Positions 48,494 through 58,000 of a DNA stretch of 64,000 nt are shown piece by piece (position 1 is the stretch's first letter; each line of letters starts with the position of its first letter). This stretch comes from Jaenimonas drosophilae (Eukaryota > Euglenozoa > Kinetoplastea > Trypanosomatida > Trypanosomatidae): contig JASAON010001638.1 in NCBI GenBank assembly GCA_030849065.1, forward strand, positions 1 through 64,000. The letters run 5' to 3'. The translations under genes were made by a program, and so were the position numbers. The notes under the pieces were generated by a model. It was not told the DNA's origin. It saw nothing but the letters and a program-made list of their open reading frames with translations, and searched no databases.

Positions 48494-51064
48494 CTATGAT
48501 TCCTCCACCTTCTTCGCGGTTGAGAGGAGTGCGTTGAGGAGCAGCTTGCGTCGCAGGGTGCCCACCTTCTTGCCAATGATCTCATCCTCCTCATCCTCAC
48601 GCACGGAGCCACCGGCACCAGCCAATCCGCAACTCACGTCGAGCAGCGACGGGCTCGCCCCGACAACCTCCTCCATCGCCCCCAACAGCGAGGCCGCCTC
48701 ACTCCGCGCCTCCTTGGCGGGCACGGAGGCGTACACCACCTCCATCCCAGGACGTGAGGCGATGCGCTGCACCACCTCACGCACACGGCTCGTGGGAATC
48801 TTGGGGTTGTTGCTCAAATCAAGCTTCTGCAGATGTTGTGCCGCATCGTGTGGGGCAAAGGCGGCCAACACCAGCTCTCCATGCGGCTCGCGGAGATCAT
48901 TCCAGCTAAGATCCAGCACACGCAAGGTGCGGTGGAGGGCCATGGCGGAGAGCACCTCAGCCAGCTCACGCACCTGCACCTCGGGATTGCAGTGAATACC
49001 TTCCTGCGAGCCCAACTTGTTGTGGGAGAGGTCCAGCTCCTGCAACGTATCGTTGCTGCGTAGGCCTGGCAACATTGGATGTAGGCTGGAGATACCATTG
49101 TGGCTGAGATCGATGCGCTCAATGGTGGTGCTCACCTGCAAGAAGGAGCAGAGCGGGAGTACGTGATCGCCAATATCATTGCGGCTGAGATCCACCTCAC
49201 GCAAAACGTGTGGTGGGGCAAAACTCGGGGGGAAGAGGATGCTCATGCCCTGCACACCGAGATGATTGCCGCTGATGCGCAACGTGCGAAGTGTGGGGCG
49301 GCTGTTGCGATGCTGCATATACAAGGCGGAGGCGAGGGCGTGTGCCACGGATGGATCGAAGCTGGATACATGCTCCCCGCACGCTTCGTTGAAGCTAAAG
49401 TCCAGCTCCTCGAGCACCTCTGCGCGGCCAATGTTCTCGAGCAACGCCGCACTCAGGGCGGAGCCGAGGTGGTTGCTGCTGAAGATGAGGCGTCGTACGG
49501 TGCGATTGCCATCCATGGCGCGTGAGAAGGCCCGCATCGCCGCCAGGGCAGCCTTTTGTTGTGCCCTGCTCGTCTTTTTCCCCGCTAGATCATTCCGCCG
49601 AACAATGAGTGTGTGCAGCCTACTCTCTGCCGATGCAATCACGAGGTTGGCGATGTAGTGCAGCCCGCGGAAGCCAATGGCGTTGTCGGTGAGGTCCAGC
49701 ACCTCAAGTGAGTGGTTCTTGTGCAGGGCCGTCGCGAGGATGCGCGCGCCCTGCGACTTGAGTTGGTTCCCCGTGAGGTCTAACACCTTCAGCCGGTGGT
49801 ACTTCATCAAGGGGCTCACCAACTTCCACAGCGGCAGATCCTCAAAATTGTCCGCGGCCTCGGGCTCCATCGCGTCCTCGTCGGGGTGAAAGTCGGCGAG
49901 CACCTCCTCCTCCGGCGCGGGTGTTGTGAGATCATCTCCGCCGTGAATGCCATTGTGCGCCAACCGCAAGATGCGCAAGAACTTGTTCTTCTTCAGCACC
50001 TCACTGATGGCCTCGAGCCCGCTGTAGATCTCCCCAAACATGGGGTCTTCCTCCTCGTACTCTGGGTCCTCCAGCTCCTCGAGCGGCTCCGCGTTGATGG
50101 CGTTGGCGCTCAAATCCACCATCACCAACGAAATATTTTTGGTGAGCGCCTTGGCGAGAATGCCAATCCCGTTCGGTCCAAGACGGTTATCGCTCACATC
50201 GAGCACCTTCATCGTTTCGTTGAGGTCAATGACGCGGGCCAGGGCGCGAATGGGAACGAGATCAACGGCACCTTCCGTCTTGCGGCTCTCGGCTCCAATG
50301 GCGTTGCCGTGAAGCCGCACCACCTTCAGCGTTGTGTCAGCGCACAAGAAGTTGCAGAGAAGCAAAAACACACGCGTGTCGTGGAGAGCGAGGTCCATCA
50401 GGGCGGATGGGTAGTCTGTGTAGGGAATCTGCAAACGCTCGCAACGGGCGCGGAGCTCAGCGTTGTGCTGGAGCTCCTCCGGATCTTCATCATCCTCATC
50501 ATCGCTCTCCACATCGATGTTCTTTGGTTTACGCGTCGGGAGCGGGTAGCGCTCACGCAGCTTCAGCACATGATCCTGCAACACCTTGGCTGGTGTCTCG
50601 GGCTGCGATTGTGGCGCCACAACACCGCCGAGCTCGAGTGTGGTGATGTGGCTGCCGTGGAGATGGAGCATGGAGAGGAGGCGCATCAAATCCACGTAGC
50701 CGAGCTCCGTCTCGGGGCTCACGCGACGAATGAGATGGATGATCTCCTTCAAATCATCCATCTGGAGCTCATCGGGCAGACCAACCACGACTTGGTTTTC
50801 GTAATCGGCCACATCGGGATCATTGATGAAGAGCTCGCGCATGGTTGCGCGCTTAATTTCCTCGACGGAGGCGTGATCAAACTTTTGTGGTGGTGGTGCG
50901 AGCATGATATCACCCTTGGCGGCGGTGCGAAGACGTTCTTGCAGGGCGAGGCGGCTGATGGTGGCGCCACGCAGCGCGCGGGCTAAGCGGGCGGCTGCGA
51001 TGGCAGCGTAGATACCCTCATCACCCTTGTCCTTCGAGATGAGGGTGTTGGAGATGTAGTACAT
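48494..51064 (-). CDS. Leucine-rich repeat protein, ribonuclease-inhibitor type
   Basis: 856 aa, ATG start. From about residue 230 to 800 there are many LRR units of the 28-residue RNI type, with the LDLSxNxLGxxG core: VLDVSDNRLGPNGIGILAKAL, VLDLTGNQLKSQGARILATAL, VLDLTDNAIGFRGLHYIANL, RIDLSHNGISSLHPML and ELDLSHNKLGSQEGI. The repeats are separated by acidic insertions (near residues 185 and 335-385). The N-terminal 150 residues are helical and without clear family. The last 50 include an acidic stretch (REDEEDEIIGKK). RNI-type LRR proteins of this kind are common in kinetoplastids, often flagellar, but nothing fixes the localisation or partner here. Confidence 0.9.
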   Translation of the reverse strand: MYYISNTLISKDKGDEGIYAAIAAARLARALRGATISRLALQERLRTAAKGDIMLAPPPQKFDHASVEEIKRATMRELFINDPDVADYENQVVVGLPDELQMDDLKEIIHLIRRVSPETELGYVDLMRLLSMLHLHGSHITTLELGGVVAPQSQPETPAKVLQDHVLKLRERYPLPTRKPKNIDVESDDEDDEDPEELQHNAELRARCERLQIPYTDYPSALMDLALHDTRVFLLLCNFLCADTTLKVVRLHGNAIGAESRKTEGAVDLVPIRALARVIDLNETMKVLDVSDNRLGPNGIGILAKALTKNISLVMVDLSANAINAEPLEELEDPEYEEEDPMFGEIYSGLEAISEVLKKNKFLRILRLAHNGIHGGDDLTTPAPEEEVLADFHPDEDAMEPEAADNFEDLPLWKLVSPLMKYHRLKVLDLTGNQLKSQGARILATALHKNHSLEVLDLTDNAIGFRGLHYIANLVIASAESRLHTLIVRRNDLAGKKTSRAQQKAALAAMRAFSRAMDGNRTVRRLIFSSNHLGSALSAALLENIGRAEVLEELDFSFNEACGEHVSSFDPSVAHALASALYMQHRNSRPTLRTLRISGNHLGVQGMSILFPPSFAPPHVLREVDLSRNDIGDHVLPLCSFLQVSTTIERIDLSHNGISSLHPMLPGLRSNDTLQELDLSHNKLGSQEGIHCNPEVQVRELAEVLSAMALHRTLRVLDLSWNDLREPHGELVLAAFAPHDAAQHLQKLDLSNNPKIPTSRVREVVQRIASRPGMEVVYASVPAKEARSEAASLLGAMEEVVGASPSLLDVSCGLAGAGGSVREDEEDEIIGKKVGTLRRKLLLNALLSTAKKVEES

Positions 51065-51355
51065 GATGGTGATAATGCGTGTTGTTGTTGGTGAGCAACA
51101 ACCTTATTCTGTAGTACCGTGTGTGTTGTGGAGATGAAGCCCCGAACACAACGTTGGATCGGCGGCGATGCTGAAATGAGTGTTGCGTGAATGAGCTCTC
51201 GCCCTCTAAGAAGAACTACCAACAAAAGAAGAAGAAGAAGAAATACATGTTGCTGGCATCATCATCATCATCATGAAACACGAGTGTGCTACAATGTATG
51301 TGTGTTATGTGTGTTTGTGAGAGAAGTGAAGCCGTACAAGTGTGTGTGATGGCTC
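51065..51355. other. Spacer upstream of the LRR gene
   Basis: 291 bases with AGA and ATC triplet runs (51227-51243, 51256-51274) and GT runs. No gene seen. Confidence 0.5.
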
Positions 51356-52186
51356 TCACCAGGCCACCTTCCGTTGTGTTGTTCTCCCGCTCCTGCGCAA
51401 CATGCGATGTGCAGGAGCCTCACCCACAACCACAACGCCTGGGTCAAAGACGTTGGCGGAGGTGCGGCAGAAACACGCACCGTGAGTTCCATCCTCAATG
51501 TACGGCGCGGCATCAATTGCAGCATAACTTGGTAGTTGTGAGGCCCACACATCATCATCATCATCATCATCACCTCCTCGTCGTCGAGCATGTGCTTGAT
51601 GGCGGCGGTACTCCGCCGCTCGCGTTCGGCGATCATGCGCAGCGCGCTCGCTAACAGAAACATCATCGCAATCTTTTGCAACGTGGATGCATCGTTGCGT
51701 CGCAGTAGGTGCCATGCGCAACGGCATTCGCCCACCCGCTTTTACGGAAGATGATGATGATGTGTTGGCGACGTGCTGCACCGCGGGTGGAGGTGGTGTG
51801 TGAAGATGAATGCGCACCTGCCGCGATCCTCCGTTGGTGGCTGACGCAGCAACATCGTGCGTCCGGCCGCTCGCGCACACAATACTGTTCTTGATGTTGT
51901 TGTTGTTGTTGTGCGCCAAGGAGGGTGAAGCAATGAGCCCGTCGGCCCAATGCCGCCGTTCCGCTTCCACGCGCTCCATCTCACGGCGATAGCTCGCAAC
52001 AACGGAGCTGCTCGCGAGGTGTGCCGCATCACCAACATCATCCTTCTTGGCCGCACACAACGTCGGGGATGAATGATGAAGGTTGGCAGAGATGGGTGAT
52101 GATGATGATTGCTGCGGTGCGTTGGCGGCATGGACCATCACGGAGGTCCACCGGACGAGTTGTTCTGTTCGCCCCAACTCATGCAT
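51356..52186 (-). CDS. Hypothetical low-complexity protein
   Basis: 276 aa from the ATG at 52186. The open frame continues upstream to 52453, but the extra part is a Cys/Phe/Thr-rich translation of simple repeats, so I start at MHELGRTEQLVRW. No domain is recognised. Features: a short charged helix (SYRREMERVEAERRHWADGL), Asn and Ser runs, a basic segment (RAAHDRRTRAAEYRRHQAHARRRGG) followed by seven Asp, and a Pro/Val-containing C-terminus ending RKVAW. It sits in the right orientation in a gap that would otherwise be 1.8 kb. It could be a fast-evolving real gene or chance; coding support is weak. Confidence 0.5.
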   Translation of the reverse strand: MHELGRTEQLVRWTSVMVHAANAPQQSSSSPISANLHHSSPTLCAAKKDDVGDAAHLASSSVVASYRREMERVEAERRHWADGLIASPSLAHNNNNNIKNSIVCASGRTHDVAASATNGGSRQVRIHLHTPPPPAVQHVANTSSSSSVKAGGRMPLRMAPTATQRCIHVAKDCDDVSVSERAAHDRRTRAAEYRRHQAHARRRGGDDDDDDDVWASQLPSYAAIDAAPYIEDGTHGACFCRTSANVFDPGVVVVGEAPAHRMLRRSGRTTQRKVAW

Positions 52187-52890
52187 CGATGTTGCGCTAC
52201 ACAATGCCTCTAACACAACACACAAGCAAGAAGAAAAGAGAAATGAAGATGAAGTACGAACATACACGCACACACACATATACATCATCGTGAAGGGGAG
52301 GTGATGGTGTTGTTTTGTGGGGGATGTGGGGGGAAATGCCCTCATTGCATCCACGATATCGTAGATGTGTGTTTGTGGAGGTGAGCAACAACAGCAACAA
52401 CAACAAGGCGTGTGTGCGTGCGCGCAGTGGCGAAAAAAAAAAGAAACACGCACACATGACGAGCAATCAGTGGTGAAGTGAGTAGTAGGAGAAGCACATC
52501 ATGTGCGTGTTGTGTGTGTGTGGGGGGGGGGGAAGGCTCTCGCACTCTGGAACGTGGAGCAGCCATCCATCCCCCTCACAGCAACTACAAACACGAATAG
52601 CACCATGATTGGCAACACAGCTAAAGAATGTGGTGATGGAGTTAGGATAATGTGCTCATGGCCACCATCCGCCCTTCCATCGGTATAAACGAGATGCATA
52701 TCTGCCATCTTCTGAGTAGCGGTTGCGGCATGAGTGGCACCAATACAAAACCCAATTTCATATTGGTGTGGGTATACGTGCATGTGTGTGTGCGCGTGAT
52801 GTGGGTGTTGGTATGTACGTGCAAGAAGTGTGTGTGGCGTTGCCACTGCATCATCATCTTATTCGGCATCTGTTTGTTGTGGTTGTGTAG
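52187..52890. other. Non-coding spacer
   Basis: 704 bases between the START gene and the low-complexity hypothetical gene. CA and GT runs, an A11 run near 52432 and a G9 run near 52522. No credible gene. Confidence 0.5.
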
Positions 52891-53848
52891 CTAGTGTGCT
52901 GATTTTTTTCCTGCCCAGTGGCGCACGGCAAAATCTCTCGTGTGTGATGGCACCTCTCCCTCCTCCTTCCACCACTTGGGCTCACTCTCCCAATCCTTCA
53001 CGTACGAGCCCGACGCCATCTGCGCGGGAAGCCACGTACGAAAGCGCAAAACCGCCTTGCGCATGTTCTTGATGGTGTTGGGGGCGTACTTGGTGGAGAT
53101 GTAGTTCGTGACCGCGGTAGGAATCCATCCGTTGGGGTCTGTTTGGGTGATGTAGGTGAGCGAACATCCCGCCACCTCCCCCGTCTCTGGCGACCTCCAC
53201 GGCTGGATGAAGTATCCCGTGAGTTTGCTCGTTGCGCGCACATACTTGCCATACTTGCCCTTGTTGTGATCGCGTTGGTAGTGCTTCGGCACCGCCTCAT
53301 GTGGCACGGAGGTGTTGAAGATGACGTACTCATCTCGTCCAGCGTTGTGCCACATGCGCTGATTCACGAAGTCGCGGTTGGCCACCATCGGGGCGGGAGA
53401 TTTGGCCGCATAATACCCAATATCGGTGTTGTGCTGCAACAAGGTGATGCGGAAGGCCTCTTGGCGGTACACGTCCCACTCTGAGCGGAAGACGGCATCC
53501 TGCAAGAGGTCGTAGAGCTCCCGTGGTGAGCAACCTTCATCAGGGTGTTGCGGAGTGCTGGCGAACACACCAAAGACCTTGATGAGGTGCATCGGCTCAC
53601 CCTTCACCTTTCTTTGACCACACCAACGTGTGCTCCGAGGCACTTTCGTAGTGGAGCTCAAAGCCATCCATCTCATCCGCAAAGGTGCGGAAGCGAAGGC
53701 AGTCATCGAGGGTGGCACCGCGATAAGAACGCCCGCCAGCATGAATGAGTGGCCCGGTGAGTGGGAAGGGGGCGAGATAGCGCACCTCCTCCTCCTCCTC
53801 CTCCTCGCCCGCGGTGCTGGCACGCACATCCTCAGAGGTTGAGGCCAT
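52891..53848 (-). pseudogene. START lipid-transfer domain protein broken by a one-base frameshift
   Basis: The START domain is split over two frames. The upstream part starts at the ATG at 53848 (MASTSEDVRAST, then an acidic run and FRTFADEMDGFELHYESASEHTLVWSKK) and stops near 53600. The downstream part continues in another frame with KVKGEPMHLIKVFGVFAS, then SPRELYDLLQDAVFRSEWD, NTDIGYYAAKSP, NRDFVNQRMW, TSKLTGYFIQPW and the C-terminal helix, ending KKSAH. The two parts join smoothly across AAAGAAAGG on the coding strand (53607-53615) if one A is taken as extra. The full protein would be about 318 aa and would resemble STARD10/STARD2-type phospholipid transfer proteins. Either a sequencing indel in the short A run or a young pseudogene; the rest of both halves shows no decay, which favours an error. 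Confidence 0.82.
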
Positions 53849-54608
53849 GTGAATGAGGTGATGATGATGATGTGTTTGTGGTTGGTGGCTGTGGTATGGG
53901 GGGAGGATGGCTAGATTGTTGCGAACAAGAAGAGGAGAGAAAAAGAGTGGCATGTGTGCGGAGTACGTTGAGCAGATGAGTACCATTTTCATCATCATCA
54001 AGTACGCATGAATGTGTGTTGTGTGTGGGTGGGGGCAATTAGAGGTATCGCGGAAAAGTTGCACCGGCATCGGTGAAGCAAAAACACGGAGAAAGCAACA
54101 ATCAAGAACATATAAATACAACGTGAGCGGAGAGGGGGGTGGCGAGATGATATGTGCCATCATCATCATCATCATCATAGGCCACCTCCTGAGAAGCATC
54201 CCCTCCACTTGCTTGTGTGTGTAAAGATAGTGATGAAAGGGAGTGGAGGGGGTAAGAGAGCTCGGGCGATGATCATCACCGAGGAGCCCACGCGGCGCCG
54301 TGGCCGCATTCACCGGCGCTCGTGAGCTCTGAAGCAAGTGTGAAGGAGCACACAACCGGAGGGGGACGCAGAGGAAGTACATGGGCATCATATGCAACGT
54401 CTAGCGACTAATATTTTGGCGTATTCCCCTTTTTTTTTTTGAAGGTGGAGGGGGGCGTTTCTCCCTTCATCACCGTCGTTGCTGGACCACGATGAAATTT
54501 TTTTCTTGATGCGATGATGTTTACGGTGCGAATGCGTATCGTCATCAAGAAATATTGCATCGTTGGGCCTGGCTCCCCCACATAGGCAATCACACAACAA
54601 TAAAAAAA

Positions 54609-54647
<39 letters not shown>

Positions 54648-55013
54648 CCAACCAACCAACAAAAATACAAGAAAAACGTACATCAATCCAGGCACACACA
54701 CACATGGATTGTTCTTTTGTGCCCCCCTTGGCGGCGTCACGGTGTGTTGGAAGTAGCAACCACCAACATCGATGTGCGCGCACAGAAGCGTGATGGGGGG
54801 GGGCCTCCTCGGCAGATGATGAATGAAGGGCGGAAACGCACACGCACACCGCGGTATGAGTGAGCGTTGGTGGTGAAGGGGGTGAAGGAGGAGGAGGAGG
54901 TAGGTAGGGGAGTAGATGTAGGGTGGAGGAGGCTCACGTATCTCTGCGTCTGTGTTCTGTGAGTGTGAGTGTGCTGAACGCCACAGCGTGTGCGTGTGCG
55001 TGTTGGGTCATCA
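53849..55013. other. Non-coding spacer
   Basis: 1.17 kb upstream of the START gene and downstream of the kinesin. It holds ATC/CAT runs (53989-54000, 54159-54179), a T10-like run (54430-54440) and a long (CAA)n run at 54611-54649. Frames here are repeat translations. No gene seen. Confidence 0.5.
54611..54649. repeat. (CAA)n microsatellite
   Basis: About thirteen CAA units followed by three CCAA units; (TTG)n on the transcribed strand. The longest triplet run in the window. Confidence 0.85.
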
Positions 55014-58000
55014 TCATGGGCGTGGCGATACCATCTCTGATACGGTGCTCCGACTCACCTGCAAATCATCATTTTCATCTCCAAAGGAGTAGGCAGAAAC
55101 GTTGGAGAGGGCGGAGATCATGCTGAAGGCGCGGTCTGTGCGCGTGCCCCACAAACTGCCGCTCCCATTGGGGTTCGTGAGGGGCGAACAATCATCAGCC
55201 AAGCCACCACCAACACCACTCATCGGTGTGCCCGCGGCAGAGCTCCTGCTTCCCCGTGAGGAGGTGCTACTCATGTACGCACCAGAGTTCTTGCTGGCGC
55301 TCGCGTTGGTTTGCTTCTGCCGCAACGGTCCTGTTGGGGGAAATGATGGCACCGGTGGCACCAACATGGATGATTTCATCTCCACGTTTGGTGGGTCTAG
55401 CGTCATGGTAGATGCGGGGGCAGGGGCGTTGTTCTTGTTGGTGGTGGCGGTGTTGGTGTTCGGTGGAGGTGAGGCGGAGGTGTGTGGTGGCACAGGTGGC
55501 GGCGATGCGCCACGTCGCGTACGTCGGTTGGGAGCTGCCACACCACCACGCTGATCCTTCGTCTTGGGGGCGGGTGCTGCGTTGCTGCCATTGTTGTTCG
55601 TGTTGGTGTTGGTGGTGGTGATGGTGATGTTGCTGCTCATTCCCCGTCGGCTGGGTGCGGTGGGCGTTGGTGCCGGCACAACAACCTTGGCCGCCGCCCC
55701 GTTGCGCAGCCACTTATTCACGTTGTATGCTTTGGATGGCTTCGTTGGTGAGGCGGAGGAGCGGAGTGGCGTTGATGCACGTCGCTCTGCTGCCGTATTG
55801 GATGAGAAGGATGATGATGATGGTGCAGCACCGGTGCGTGTGGAGGTGGCGCCTCCAACCCGCCGTCCTGCGCGTCGTCGTGGGCTCGCGAGGCTTGAAT
55901 CATCGCTCCGCTGCTCCTTCTGACTACGTGGATCAGAGGCGTCGGAGAAGAAGCTCCGATCTTCATCAAAGACCCCCGTTGGATGTGTGCTGATCCCACA
56001 CGAGCTCGGATTGCCACTGCCGTTTCCGCTGGTACTCGGTGTGCTGGCGTTGGAGAGGTTTGGCAGTGGTGCGGTGCGGGAGCGGGTGAACATATCCCAC
56101 GACGGTGCGCCAAGCCCGCTGGAGTTGCTCACGTGGCTCGCCTGTGCCATGGACGATGCGGCGTCAGAGTGCAAGCGCTGAAAGGCCTCTGCGGTGGCGC
56201 GTGCGAGATTGCTGCGACGCTCATGCAGGTTGGGAGGTGGTGGGGGTACAGGAGCTGTGGCGTCGGCTGAGGTTCCGGGGCGTCGGCGAGGCACCGGGCT
56301 GCCGGCGGTAGCTCCACGTGCGGCAGATGTGCGCGTCGCCGTCGGCGCGCGATTCGGCGTGGCCGTCTTTTGCCGCTGAAAGGGGCTCGCGGTACCGTTG
56401 CCCATTCTCGATGGGCCTAATCCAGAACCTGCGCGGCGTGGCTGAGGCAGCGGTGAGGCAGATGCAGGGCGTTGTGGCAGTGGCGATCGGCCCATTGCCG
56501 CCACGCCCTCATCCTCCCCGCGCTTCTTCTTCTTCTTTTTCGGTGTGGCTTGCAGGTTGGAGGTGCTGAAGCTGCGGGTGTACGACTTTGGCCGCAACGC
56601 CATGGGGGTGAGCTCACTACTCACGCTCGTGCGGCTTTCGGGTGGCTGCGTGCTCTGCCGCAGTGGGGGCGAGAGCGGCCCTTCACCCGCGGAAGAAGGA
56701 ACAGATGCAGATGCCTCCACCACCACAACAGGTGTTGGTGGCGGTGGGGGTGGGGAAAGTGTTGTTGGCAGCTCCACTTCACGATTGGCGAGCTCATCGG
56801 TGTCGGGGGAGCATGTGGTGCGTGGGAATGGCCCGAGGATGGATGCATCCGCCAGTGCAGGAACGTTGGCGGTGGTGGCGCTGTGCGGTTGCTCCTTTTC
56901 ATCATCCTCAAGCGGTGTGGTGTTGGCGGAGTTGGGGAGAGCGGCCGGGGTGGCGGTTTGCATGTCTGTGCCCGGAGTGCATTCGGAGGGCGACGTGCCT
57001 CCATCGAGATCCTCCAGCTCAACACCAACACCCAGCAAGGTCTCGGGAAAGAGCTGCAGTGGGGTGGCATCCAGGATGGAGTTGGCATCCACCACAAGGG
57101 CGGCGGGGGCATCGAGCGAGGATTGTGTTTCAACGGAGGAGGAGGAGGCACGAGAGGGCTCCCCGCTAGAGGAGGCGTGCTCGCGGATGGTGGCATCCGA
57201 CGATGATCCGCCACCACCACCACTAGCCTCACGCACTTCATCACCATCATCTGCGCGTCGTGGCTTTTCGGCAGTGAGTGCCTCGGCCTGCGGCAGCTCT
57301 GGGCTGGGGCTCGGCGTGCAGAGAGGAACTGCGTTGGCGGCTGGAAGAGGCGGGCGTGGGGAGTGTGGTGCCAGTACTGGCCCGCTCGCGGAGGTTGGGG
57401 AGGTCATGCCCTCCTCCTGGCCAATGTTGTGGCCGCTGCTGCGTCGGCGGTGATGATGAAGCTGGACGGAGCTCGCCACCTCCATGAGCTCCTTGAAGTG
57501 CTCCTCGAGGTCGGAGGCGGAGGTATCGAGCAGGTCGCCGCTGTTGTGGCGGGCGTGGCGGCGCATCGGTGAGCCGGCGATGGAAGGAGGTGGCAGCGGT
57601 GGCGTTGCATCAGCACGCAGGGCGTTCTCAAAGACATGGATCATTTCGGATGTGCTCGCCTTGGGGAGGTTGGCGTAGATGAGGGCCAACTTAGCATCAT
57701 CCATGGCCGTCGTGGTGTGGGGTACGAGCGGAAGCAGGCCATGAATGGCCCCCACACAGGCCGCGAGGGCCTGGGCGTACTCACCTTCACGGCTGCGCGC
57801 CGCGCGGCACTCTTGGTGGTACGTGGCGGCCAAGCACTCTGCCTCGGTGCAGTTCTGCTTCAGCTGGGCATTATCCAGGAGGAGCTCCAGAGATGGCTGC
57901 TGCTTCTCGCTCAGGAGAGCCTCACGGGTGGCGGCGATTTGCCGATCGAGCGCATCGTGGCGGTCCGTGAGGTCCTGCAGCTCCCCATCCTTCATCTTGG

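Noticed and set aside
54388..54849. 153-codon minus-strand frame with a poly-Val segment
   Set aside because: The poly-Val is a read-through of the (CAA)n/(TTG)n microsatellite at 54611-54649.
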